DNA of 64,000 nt, taken from contig JBAMJV010003307.1 in the NCBI GenBank assembly GCA_037951105.1, positions 62,001 to 126,000 on the forward strand, given 5' to 3'. How positions within the stretch are numbered: the first letter of the stretch is position 1; the number at the start of each line of letters is the position of its first letter. Under the pieces are notes generated by a model. The model searched no databases and was not told where the DNA came from. It saw only the letters and a program-made list of their open reading frames with translations. The DNA comes from Echinarachnius parma (lineage: Eukaryota > Echinodermata > Echinoidea > Clypeasteroida > Echinarachniidae). Position numbers and translations under genes: made by a program. This document shows positions 36,561 to 49,200 of the stretch, one piece after another.

Positions 36561-36689
36561 TTATCCCTCAGCTGCCGTAGTACGAGACACTTTCTTCTGA
36601 TCTTCCTTCCCACCAAACAGGAGATGGTTTACAGCATCCACTTTAATAATCTGCGATGGAGCTAAATTCTTTCGGAAGGAGGATTCTCT
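36561..36689 (-). CDS. doubtful small coding exon or chance frame, 42 codons
   Basis: Downstream of the ARHGEF17 stop, on the same strand, a frame reads SFRKNLAPSQIIKVDAVNHL, then LLFGGKEDQKK and a TAA. A possible acceptor (GAGATAG|AGAG) precedes it. Composition is protein-like and it echoes NHLL of the ARHGEF17 C terminus. I do not recognise a family. It could be an alternative last exon, a remnant of a duplicated exon end, or chance. Confidence 0.2.
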   Translation of the reverse strand, partial: RESSFRKNLAPSQIIKVDAVNHLLFGGKEDQKKVSRTTAAEG

Positions 36690-36738
36690 CTATCTCTGTG
36701 GGGAAATCTAATTTCTTGCAAGATCTCTTTTTTATCCT

Positions 36739-37259
36739 TCAAACTTGCCATAATAAGAGATGGTTCGTACTGTCCTCCTTCCCCGCTAGTTCGTTGGGCA
36801 AGGTGGCACCAAAGTCCTCGTACCCATCACCACCACTGATGACCATGATGTTGGATGCCAGCATGGTGCCAGCAGAGTTCCTCCTCGAGTCTAGACCGTT
36901 CCCTTTGTCAGTAGCATTCTGCACTATCCCACCGCTGCCACCAATCTTAGCGTCGTCCTGGATGCCGTTCCTGAGCGGTGTCTGTCCCGTCGGTGACAAC
37001 GGTGATGTCGATGATGATGACGATTGCGGAGGTGGGATGTCGACGGCGGTGAGGAAGCGGACGTGTCCCGTGTGACCCTGCGCCGACCCCGTGGGGGCGG
37101 GGACGTCCTTGAGGGAGTTGGTTGAAGCGGTGACCTTAGGGAGGGGCAGGGTGAGCACCACGCCGGCGCTCGTGCCCACCCACAGCAGGTCCTTGCAGAC
37201 CAGTAAGGCAGTGATACGAAGGCACGCCGCCTTGTGCTGGCGGATGATAGCATCGGAAC
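36739..37259 (-). CDS. ARHGEF17: ARHGEF17 exon K (terminal)
   Basis: Acceptor CTCCAG and phase 1. Begins SDAIIRQHKAACLRITAL and ends in NHLLLWQV then TGA. Contains GQTPLRNG and a Ser/Pro-rich loop not conserved in length. Confidence 0.95.
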
Positions 37260-40200
37260 CTGGAGAGGAAAAATGCAACAAATATCAAATATTTACAAAT
37301 CTATTTTCAGTTTGATTTGAAAACTAAATTATTTTTTTTTATATGATAATATATTCAGTTCATGGGATGGAGATGGAACCTGACACACACAAATGCAAGA
37401 ATATTGTATTATGTAAGTTACAAAACAGAATCTGATGCAAACTACAACAGACTTGAACCTAAATGATATATAACTTACAATAATATCTAATAACACATCT
37501 GAACCACCTTTATTTGACTTATATAAACTATTGATACATGTAATGCACCATAACAAAAATATTTATATTAATTTTAATTTTAGATGTTTCCATATCAATA
37601 CATTATTTCTATATCACCATGAAAGTTCATCTGTATTGGTATTTCATATGAAGTAACATTTTAAACTTTTTATCTCAATACAAATATTTACCTCTGAAAT
37701 TATGACAGCCGAAAATGTTGGAGATAAAGTTTGTATTGTGATTAAATGTTTACAAATGTTACTTCTCACTTTTGTACATTGATAACAAGTACTTCCCTAT
37801 CCCTTCGTTTGCGAACATTCACAAAGGACCAATCAAAACTCACTTGCTAGCATCTTGTGTACTGTCTGTGTCACGTCGACTTGGCACATGCTCTGGTATG
37901 TGGTTGCATGGAATAACCTGACTACAGCGCTGCTTTGTAGCGACACCCATACACCCCATCCACATGACACCATGCAGTAGACGGCTCTTTGGTTATCGTT
38001 GCATACTGGGAACTTATGCTATGAGAGAGTGGAAATCGAAGCAACATTAAATTAATTTCCATTTAATTGTTTGTGAGCAAATAAAAACTGCAGTGGATTT
38101 GTGCTATAGAAGGAGACATGGAAAATATGAACAGGAACTTTAATATCTTTGGTTAATCGTTGCACAAAGGGAACTTGTGCGATGAAAGGGTGGACATTGA
38201 AGTAATAAATTAATACATGAGTACTATGTGGGGTTTTTTTTCTTCAATAAACTATGAGAACTTGGTGGACATGTTTGACATTTATGGAAAGCAATTGTTT
38301 ATATTAAAGCCAATTAATATTACAAAGTACACTGGATTTATGCTATGTTTGAAATGAACAGTAAATTATCTTCGGTTGATAACAGCTCATGGGGAACTTG
38401 TATCATGAAAGGATGGACGATGGATAAAGCAAAACATTCATCTAATTTGTTTTTGTCATTTGAATGTTCATAAGCAAATTCAAATAGAGCTTTAGAGGTT
38501 CGGATTTGTTAATCAGACATGTGGTGCCATCTTGGGAATGCCTTGCACAATATGCGAAATACATACTGTCTCAGTATTATGCAGTGTGCACAAACTGGCC
38601 TAGCTACATTATGAACTTTCCAACCTTGGGGTAGTATTTCAAACAGTCCCCTCTACATACCCGTTCATGAGAATCTTTAGAATTGTTGGAAAATAAAATG
38701 ATGAGTTAACCTCAATTCTTACCTCCATGTTTAGTGTTACTGGGTCCACAATGAGGATGTTATTCTGACTGCCGCACCAAAGCTTCCCGCAGACCGTCAC
38801 CATTCTGCTGACCGGCATCGTGCTGTTTCCAAGGGATACAGTGATTGGGTTTTCGGTGTCCCACGCATGTCCTGAATAGATTAAAGATGTATATTAAAGA
38901 AAAACAAAATTAATTATATATGTATTTTCACAGAAGAGAGATATTAAGAAAGCAAATTGGGGAATGTTCCGACTGCCACATCACAGCTTCCAGCAGATCT
39001 GCACCATTTTTCTCTGACCTGCATCATGCTATTTCCTAGTGATACAGTGATAAGGTTTTCTGTGTCCCACACATGACCTGAAAAGAATATAGAATAACTT
39101 AGGGATGAGAATACTGGCTTAGAACATATGTTAAAGGGTGTAAGTATCTAGTGATGGATCAGGTTTAATGTTCTTCTTGAATATCAGTCTATCCATTGAC
39201 AGAGAGCATTACACAGATTACCTCCCTACTCCCTAGATTTGTAAGTTTTAAGAGTAATAATGCTTTTTCAACAGCTTCCTGGTAATCAATAAGTTTACTG
39301 TACGTCTTCATCAGTCTCTCCATTTTGACAGAGCTTATGCTCAACATGTCACATATTTAAAGGGGTAGTTCAGTTTTGATATAGAGAGTGCTATGAGATA
39401 CTGAAAAACTGAGTGTAAAATTTTGAAATTTGAAAGAGCATACAATTTTAATGACAGAATAAACATTATTTTATCAAAATCGGTTCAGAAACGGCTGAAA
39501 TATCAATAAATATATCCAATCGGAATATATCTGGGCCCCAGATTTATTCGATGATTCTTGTTTTTATATTAAAAAAATGCTAACACTTTAATCAACAAAT
39601 TTCAAAAAGGTTGTTGTCGATGAGCTCTCTATTTAATAATTATTTCAACAAAACATCACATGCATAATTTTTGTCATACCTTTCAAGCATGGTGGAGTCA
39701 TAACTATTAGTTTGTAATGTTATTTCTGCAGGTTTTGGTTAATAAAGCTCAGCCTTACCGAAACTGTACTACCCCTTTAAACTTTTGTCTAATAGATACT
39801 GAAGTTCTCAGAGTTAAAACATTTTTTCAACAACTCCCTTAATAATCAATGAGGTTACTGTATTTCTTTATCAGTCTCTCCATTGTGACAGGGCTTATGC
39901 TCAACATGTCACATGCTTGAAGGGATCTAGTAACTTTGTTGACAAGTGAAAACAAGTGATGCGTGGTTAATAAAATGTATATTGATGTGATCTGATATGT
40001 CCAAAAAGTAATGTGTGAACATTTCACGTTAATTGGATGTTTTTGGCCGAGATATGAGTGAAAATGCAAAGTGATATTCACTAACTCATTGCACTTACTT
40101 TGTTGACGGTTTAAACGATCCCGTAGATAGTTTAACATCCGAACACTTCAATCGTAAATATCTTTTGAACAAAATGGAAATTTGACAAACCAAAACGTGT

Positions 40201-43200
40201 CCCATGCTTTTATTGTTAATATAAATACAACTAGATATGAGAGAACCATGTCTAATAGATACTAAAGGTTTTCAGAGGAATAGCACTACATAATAATATT
40301 TCCTGGTAATCAACAGGTTAATATATTTCTTCATCAGTCTCTCCATTGAGACAGGGCATGTTTGTCAACACGTCATGTATTTAACCTTCTGGCAACACAA
40401 TAGAAAGTTCTTAGAGTGAAAAGCACTGTGCGAACTGTTCCTCAGCGATCAATGCGTTTAACATATTTCTTCATCAGTCTCTCCATTGAGGCAGGGCATG
40501 TTTGTCAACATGTCATGCACTTAACCTTCTGGCAACTAGATACAAAGTTCTTTAATAGAGTGAAAAGCACTGAGCAAACTGTTCCTCAGCGATCCATGAG
40601 TTTAATATATTTCTTCATCAGTCTCTCCATTGAGACAGGGAATGTTTGTCAACACGTCATGCATTTTAATAACCTTCTGGCAACACAATAGAAAGTTCTT
40701 AGAGTGAAAAGCACCGTGCGAACTGTTCCTCAGCGATCAATACGTTTAATATATTTCTTCATCAGTCTCTCCATTGAGACAGGGAATGTTTGTCAACACG
40801 TCATGCATTTAACCTTCTGGCAACACAATAGAAAGTTCTTAGAGTGAAAAGCACCGTGCGAACTGTTCCTCAGCGATCAATGCGTTTAATATATTTCTTC
40901 ATCAGTCTCTCCATTGAGGCAGGGCATGTTTGTCAACATGTCATGCACTTAACCTTCTGGCAACACAATACAAAGTTCTTAGAGCAAAAAGCTCCTCAGC
41001 GATCAATGAGTTTAATATATTTCTTCATCAGTCTCTCCATTGAGACAGGGCATGTTTGTCAACATGTCATGCAATTAACCTTCTGGCAACTAGATACAAA
41101 GTTCTTACAGCGAAAAGCACTGCGCGAACTGTTCCTCAGCGATCAATAAGTTTAATGTTCTTCTTTATCAGTCTCTCCATTACTTTCATTTTTTACCATT
41201 ATTTTTAACATGTCACTTATGCCTACTAGATCCATAAGTTATTAGAGTAACGATTAAAGAACCCAAAGTATTCAACAGTAATCAACAATAATTAATAAAT
41301 CTTTTACTACGCATACTTTTTTCAAACATATAGGGAAACTGACCAAGAATATATTGTGATTAAAAGTTAAAGCTATTATGTCCTTTTAATGTGTTACTGT
41401 TTTTTTTTTGTTATCTATAAACTGATGAGTACACGAGTTCTTTCAACTTGTCAATAACTTGTTTTTATTTGCCTGTCATTACAACATTATGACTGGAAAT
41501 GAGCAAAGAAAATAGGGCTGGTCAGTTTCCCTAAATATGAAATAATTATAAAATTATGATACATTGTGCTTCTGTTTGCGGAAATTATAAACAAATAAAA
41601 TAAGAACTTATGAAGATGATCATCCAATGCTCACCTGAATCTCTCCTGTACACAGTGAGGTCTCCGTTGGCAAGAGAGACAAAGACCTTGTTCTCCATGT
41701 GTAGGATGCACTGCACGGCCGCGGGGTGCCTGATCTTGGCACGGCTCTTCTTTGTCCGGATGTTATCCGTGCACTGGTACACATAGATGCTAGAAAGGAG
41801 AAAAGAGATGTTTAATTAAAGTCTCGCAAAATGGCCTCCTTTATTAATAGTGAAATGGGAGTCAAACCCTGGCATTTTCGCTTTTGAATACAAGTGAATT
41901 TCCAAGCCTCATCCATATTAAATGGCAGTTTTAATTAATAAAGGGACTGACATTTTGAACAGTTTTTTATTGGAAATGCAATTAGGGCCAGTAAATTTTC
42001 CTTTTTGGTCAACCAAAATTAATCAACAAAGGTTTAATAGTGTGCAGCCCTTTGCTGCATTTTACGCAACATACATTTAACCCAACCAACATTAGTAGGC
42101 TTAGCAATGAGTAACTGTATCATTGACAGGAAACGGGTGGGAGATTTCTACTTACCATCCATCTTCTGTCCCTAGCCACATGGTGGGCTGGTTCCCCTCA
42201 AGGTTATCCCTGTCTTCAGTTGTAGGGCTGGGCCTGCCAGCAGGCTCTCCCTCATCTGCATAAAGATTAACAAACACACATTGAAGGAAACTATCTTGAT
42301 TATCATATACAAATGTAATTTTCAATGGATACACAATCAATCTAACAATTTATCAATAAATCATTGATATGCAGCGCTGCAAGCGTGCAAGATACCAACT
42401 AAAGCATGCATAAATGGACCCACTACAGGCAAATGCCTATGCTTGCGCAAGGCGGTAACTTGGGCACAGGCGCGACTGCATGAATCAAGTAATCCACCAA
42501 CCAACGTATCAATTAATCATTCAATAAACCAATCGACCATTCATTCAATCGAGCTCAATTAAATAATCAACTAACTGCTCAACCAACTAATCAATGAATC
42601 CATCCATCAATCAAACAATCAAAAACAGTACCTGAGCTGTGTCCATCCTCCATAGGCTTCTCCTCCACCATGAGCGGTCCGAGCGTCTCCCCTGGGGACG
42701 ACCCCTGACCTAGCACCGGTGACCTCATGTCCTCCTCCTCGCTGTCCTCAGAGTCGAAAGCCATGATCTCGCTGGCCTGCCGGTTGGCCGGCGTGGTCTG
42801 GATAGAGTTGAATGCAAGGCTTGGAGGCGTGGTGATGTGGGTAAGAGAAGGGGGCTCTGTCGACGTCGATCGCTTCCCTTGCGTCCGTCGCAACGATCTC
42901 CTGTGGACAATCAAAGAAAAAGTACAAAGTCAAATTTGTGTCAATCTTTCACAGTTTATGGAGGCCTTAGTTCTCTAGAATAGATTGATTTGGTTGGTGT
43001 TCTCTGGATAGGGTTGAATGCGAGGACCGGGGGCGTGGTGATGTTGGTAAGAGAAGGTGAAGGTGGCTCTGTCGACGTTGATCGCTTCCCTTGTGTGCAT
43101 TGCAACCATCTCCTGCCCACTTAGCACTAACGTCAAACTGAAAAGTAAAATTTGTGTCAATATTTTTACAGTATATGCAGTCCTGTATTAGTACTGGGAG

Positions 43201-46200
43201 GCCAAGTGATAAAGATGAATAAAGGATTCATGTATTTATATGTATTGACATATCCCGCTTGGTCTGCCTCTGCACCTATTTGTTGGGCATCTCATTTGTT
43301 CTACTAATTATTAAGTAATTAATGCCAGAAAATTCCATTTCCTGAACTCCAAAGTTGACTGAAAGTTAGGAATCATGTAGAAAACATATCAACCAACTCA
43401 TTAAATGAGGAAATCTGAAGAAAAAAATTGTCTGAATTTTTGCATATATTATTACGTATAGCACCCCCTCGATAGTGTATGTAATTTGAACAAATGTTCA
43501 AAAAGTTAACAATACTGTGCTACTCCACTAGACTAAATGTTTAGATAGCTTACACGTACATCAATTTGAAACCCATATAGTTTGTGTATATCCTTTACAA
43601 ATTGAACACATTTTTTTTTCACAGAAAACTAGATTTGACTATAAACCAGTAAACTATGCATCAACATAATTCTAGTAATGAGGAGGCTAGACATAAAATA
43701 TAGGATGTGTCAAAACATATTGACTACTTACTTGATAATATTCTCATGGAAACAACAAACAATTTTTTTATTTTTTATGACAGGACATCAAACATTCAGA
43801 TATCATAATTATTCAAGGGGTAGATTGTATCGAATATCATTATATTACTATGTGGTGATGGAGGTATGCTGTGCCCCTCCATAAATCTATCATGGCCTCG
43901 CTAATAAAGGTAGTCTCAAAACAAGGAGGCAATAAAACTAAGTTCAATTATCTTTGAATTTGGGCTCAAATAAACACAATTAAATATTTGATAGTCGTTC
44001 ATAATTTAAGAAATAATCAAGTTTATTCTCTCTGTTAAAAAGGCTCATTTCGGCTACCAAGGTTATTAAGTTGCAATAATCATTTAATATGCAACTTTGC
44101 TTTAGTCAATGGAGCGGTAATACCAATGTCCAATGTCTTTATTACCGCGAAATACAGTGCATGTTTTCTTTATATAACTTATATTTTCCGTAAATCCATA
44201 TAAGTATGAGCCACATTAATTGATATAATCATTTCATCTATGCATTCTCTATTATATGTGGAAGTATATTTAGCTAAATTTGGACGTTGATAGATCTAGG
44301 TATACGTTTATATTCTGGAGCCAGTGTGTGAGGGTTCACATGCCCTAGGGCAACAGTAATGTACTTTACTTTTGTGAACCCTGACCCACACACTGCTTCT
44401 AACTATTTTCTTCTGTCTTGTAACTTGTATTTTTGTAATTTGTGCATATATAGTTGTGTTGTATTTTTACATTGTATTATGCTTTTTGGTCAAATAAATA
44501 ATAATAATAATAATAATAATATGGAGACAATACAATAGTAACCACTACATTCAAGCATCATATAATAATTTTGTTTTTAATTATAATTGTCTGGTCAGAT
44601 ATCAAATTTTAATTATATATATACAATATATATGTACATGTTTGGTAATAATGATGATAAAAATATTTTGCTCTAAATTTATTTTAGAAATACAACATGT
44701 TGCCATAGCAGTATTGTAAGTTATTTATAAATCTGCAAAATTGTATTAATTAATAATCATATTAAATGAATCATTTTAGTAACATTACTATTACTGTAGA
44801 ATCATCATAATACTTTAAACCATGATGCATTATCGATAAAGAAAACAGGATATTTACACAAATAATCATCTATACAAAAGACTATACAAAATTACTGATT
44901 ACTCAAGAAATGGCAGAGAAGAAACTTCAAGATTTATGGATATGGAGAAAAGAAAGTACATAAGGGTGCACCAAGGTTATAAGGGTAGACATTACTCTAT
45001 CAACACAAACATTAAGTTCAATGAATACTCATCACTTACAACACATTACTGATTACTCAAGAAACAGAGAGAAATGGAAGCAGGCACTTAATTATGTTTT
45101 AGTTTATAGTTCAGTTGTTTAGTAACAGTTAGTATGTAAGGCAATTCATTTGTTGCTTCAGTTTTAGTTAGGGGCTGCTGATATACAAGTTTCTACTGTA
45201 TAGCAACCCTGGCATATGTACATGTATATGACTCACTACTATTGTATGTATGTATTATTTTATGAATGTCAAATAAATGTGAATTGAATTGATTTGTATA
45301 CATGTAGATATGGAAAACAAAGTACATAAAGCTGCGGGAAGGCTAACATTAGGGTAGACGTACATTACACTATGCCAACAGACAGAATGGAATGGGAATG
45401 GAATGACGAACTGAACTGTCACGTTTGTAAGGTCAACATACTGCCTGACCTTGCGTGACCCTTGACCTCTGGATGATGTCATAGTGAGTGAGATATAGAT
45501 GAGAGCAGTAATTCCTGGAGACATCTCAATACTCTTTGGGGACGGAGATCAGATCACGGAATCCATTGTTTTTGTCTCCCGTTATTTTTCATGAGATTAT
45601 ACACGATGCATGCAATTAACTTATATGTTTTCCTTGTGGCTCAATCGGGTAAATAAAACAGTGAGTATTCATTATGAAGTACACATAGTAATGCAAATAT
45701 TTTAATTTGTTATCAATATAAAATAGCAAAGAATTATTTCTAACGACCGTTATGTCGCTGTGGTAGTTTCTCTTTTATAAGCTAAAATAGTGAAATTTTG
45801 TTCAAAATATGAGATTTAAGATTTTGGTATTTCCTGAATAAGGATATCATAATCTACCTCCTGTGAAATTTTGAACGTCGGAAGTCATGTTTAAATATTA
45901 TAATTTCATCTATTAAATGTGATCTTAATACAGCGCTTGAATAGACACTGATCTTTTAAGCGGCCCCGTTTCTCCCTTATTTGAAAAATGCTTCAGCCAT
46001 ATTCCAAATCTTTGGCGTTCATTTGAAAGGGTTTGCTTAGGCCAAATATGACAAATTATATACCATTTTATAGGTAATGATTTCTATTTTAATTTTATAT
46101 GAAAATCAGCACAATCAGTTTTCCCAACTTATTGGTCGTTTTGTGGTGTAAGGTCACATATGATCAAATGTATAGGCTATGAACATATGGAGAGGACAGA

Positions 46201-49200
46201 GAAATGCACTGTTTGTTTGATATTCAAAATTCCTCCATGCCCCATGATCATGTATGTATCATATTTCATGAGGATTATCATACTGTGTTGCTAACATTGG
46301 CTAAAAAAGAATGCAACTGAATATCACAGCTTGCTCTATATTACATTACTTCATCTGTGACTTGGCTACGGGGTGGGGTGGCGGAGCATGGCCTTATGAC
46401 CGCAAACCTAAATAACTTGACAAAAACAATAAAATATATGGGTAAAGAAAAAAATCACCAAAAAATGCACCCAGCAACCATGAAGTATCATACGCATAGA
46501 TCTGAATTCTTCTTCTTTTATGGCAAAATGCAGATTGATTTTTCCATGTCACAAACATGGACTTTGTTGCGCAAATAGAATTTAACTGCTTCCTCTCTAT
46601 TTCAATACTAAATGATACATACAATGCACTTCAGCTATCATGAAGTAACACAGATCACAATTACCCTCTTTTAAGATTTTGTGGCAAAATATGGATTGAT
46701 TTTGAATTTTGAAAAGGGCTATGCTCTGCGACTAAATATTATCACTTACTCTCTATTACAGTTCTGCATGATACAAAAAATTATGCACTTAAGCTACTAT
46801 GAAGGAACATAGAGCAGAATTACTCTTCTTTCGTGACAAGATGCAGATTGATTTTCATTTCTAAAATATGGGCAACAAAAATATAAAAGTATGTAACTCC
46901 TTTCCCTCTATTACAGTGCTAAATATTACATACAATGCACTCCAGCTATCATGAAGTAGAATGCAGCAGAATTTCACTCATGAAAGATTTTTGTGGTAAA
47001 ATGCAAATTGATTTTTATGGCATACAATAAGTGGCTAAGTTCTGTACCTTGGTACTCTCTATTTTATTAGCACTAATCTATATGCTTTCACAAAGTTAAC
47101 AAATCTGTAAAATACTAAATAGTGCAGAATGCAACTTTTTTTTCTCTTTTTTTTACTGATTCACGATTCCTTCTGAAATATGATCAGGCTTTGACTATAT
47201 GCATGAAACCGCACATTACAAACAGACGTACATGTAGGTATGGTTACAAATTAAACAAAAACTAACCTTTTACCATCTTCATTCAAAGCTCATCAATTGT
47301 GTTCATGTAGGGATAAATCAATAGATCTGACTGTACAATGACTAATTCTTATATAGCGCCTTTCACAAGCCTCCACACTAACTTTTTTCTGTACTGGCCA
47401 AGTTGAACAAATATTGAGTTGCCCGATCGGGCCAGCAAACTAGATAATTGATGATATTTTACTTGCCCAACACTAATTTTTACTTGCCCCGGGCAAGCGG
47501 GCAAGTGCAATGGTCGAGCCCGGCATTATTATTTAGAGGATTACCAATGCGTATTGTGACACAAGTAGACGGCGGTACTTAGAGGGTTAACATCAGCATA
47601 TAGGATCTCCACTGGGGAGAGGGAATCGAGGAGAGAACTTTGTAAGACCTTCGCGGCTAATTTGTGGCAATTTCCTGAGAGAGATGGATGCAGATTGAAT
47701 ACATGCATGCAGCTCATTCTTGGGGAGGGTTGAAGGGAACTAGGTTTGGCACAGACTCCGTTATTGACGGAGAATTGTGGTTTGTTATGAAACCCATGTA
47801 TTAAAGGGATCTAGTAACTTCATTGGCATGTGCAGAAAGTCATGAATGGTTGGTATAATGTATAGTTTCATCTTTTGATATGTCCATTGAGTATTGTGTG
47901 AAAATTTCACGTATGGCCGAGTAATGAGCCAAAATGCAAAGTGATATTTTCTAACTTTTTGCACTGACTTTGTATGATTATCCACTGGATAGTAAAAGGG
48001 AAAAAAATAAACCTATTCCATCCTTTTATTGGTAATATGAATACAACAAGGTATGAGAATCTAACCCCTAGATTTCCAATGAAGTTTTGTGGATTTGGAC
48101 AATGTTAGATCCCTTTAAAGGTTGTCATGTATGATGTTGCTAGATGCTAGACTGCTGGTCCCCATTATGAACTAGGCAAGTTTGTTTGCACTGCATGTAT
48201 GAGATAATGAGAATTTTCCTCATCTGAATATTGTATGTCTGTTATCTTGACCATCTTCTCTGCTATAATTTTTACTTTTCTTGAAACAAAAACTTATTGC
48301 ACTGATTTTCCGCTTTGTTTCTTCTTCATTTCATTTATTTGTGTCATCCATCTGTTTCCTTTATAACTTTTATTTTTTTAATCTCTAACATAATATCTGG
48401 CAAAAGTTTGTCGCTTTTTCATTTCATTTATACCTGTCATTTATTTGTTACTTTTATGTGATTGTTCATCTTTTTTATAACAGAATAATATCTGCCATAC
48501 ACCTTCAAAACCTCTTCCCCACCGTATCAATGCACCTCCCCAGACTCGACCGCAATTCAATTTATATCTGATTTCTACTTGTTGCCGGGTTATCTGTGGC
48601 CGACTTGTTTTGCCGGGGTATAGCTGATTGATTAGCTAGCCGCCGCCGCTGCCGCTGCCGCTGCTAGACCAGGCGATAGGAGAGTGATTATCATGTTATT
48701 CTATGGCACATGCAGCTGTCCCAAATATAAACAATGTACATACGCATTTAGGTGTGAACATATATACATGTAGATGTGTCATTTTCATCACTGAAATTTC
48801 AGAAATTGGCTAATTCTGACATTTCCATCAGGCATACGGAGAGTGATTATCATGTTATTCTCTGGCACATGCAGCTGTCCTTCATATAAACATACATACG
48901 CATCTAGGCGTGAACATACATTGTATATACATGTATATGTGTCATTTTCTTCACTGAAATTACAGAAATTGGCTAATTCTGACATTTCCATCAGGTGTAT
49001 GGAGAGTGAGTATTATGTTATTCTATGGCACATGCAGCTGTCCTACATATAAACATACATATATGCAACTATATATTATTTTCATTTAATTTTGCTCATG
49101 CAACCATAAAAATGAGTTTACATTATAAACATGATTTCTTAACTGACATTTCTGAAATGTGTATAGATCGATATTCAGATAATTAGCTGCCCCACAGTAA

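Larger units (their letters stand above)
30520..36738 (-). other. possible long ARHGEF17 3' UTR / intergenic DNA
   Basis: The first AATAAA followed by a GT-rich stretch on the minus strand that looks convincing is at about 30525-30520 (AATAAAATGTGTTTG). A 6-kb UTR full of MITEs would be long, so an earlier end is possible. No other gene is supported, apart from the doubtful frame at 36561-36689. Confidence 0.3.
39160..41250. repeat. minisatellite array, about 142-bp unit, in ARHGEF17 intron H-I
   Basis: The unit is marked by TTCATCAGTCTCTCCATTGA then GTTTGTCAACAYGTCATGCA. It repeats tidily from about 40320 to 41150 and in diverged form back to about 39170. Two TTAA-family MITEs sit inside the old part. 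Frames with PQRSMRLIYFFISLSIE are repeat artefacts. Confidence 0.9.

Noticed and set aside
40416-41149. Frames with PQRSMRLIYFFISLSIE repeats
   Set aside because: They follow the 142-bp minisatellite and are not flanked by splice signals.
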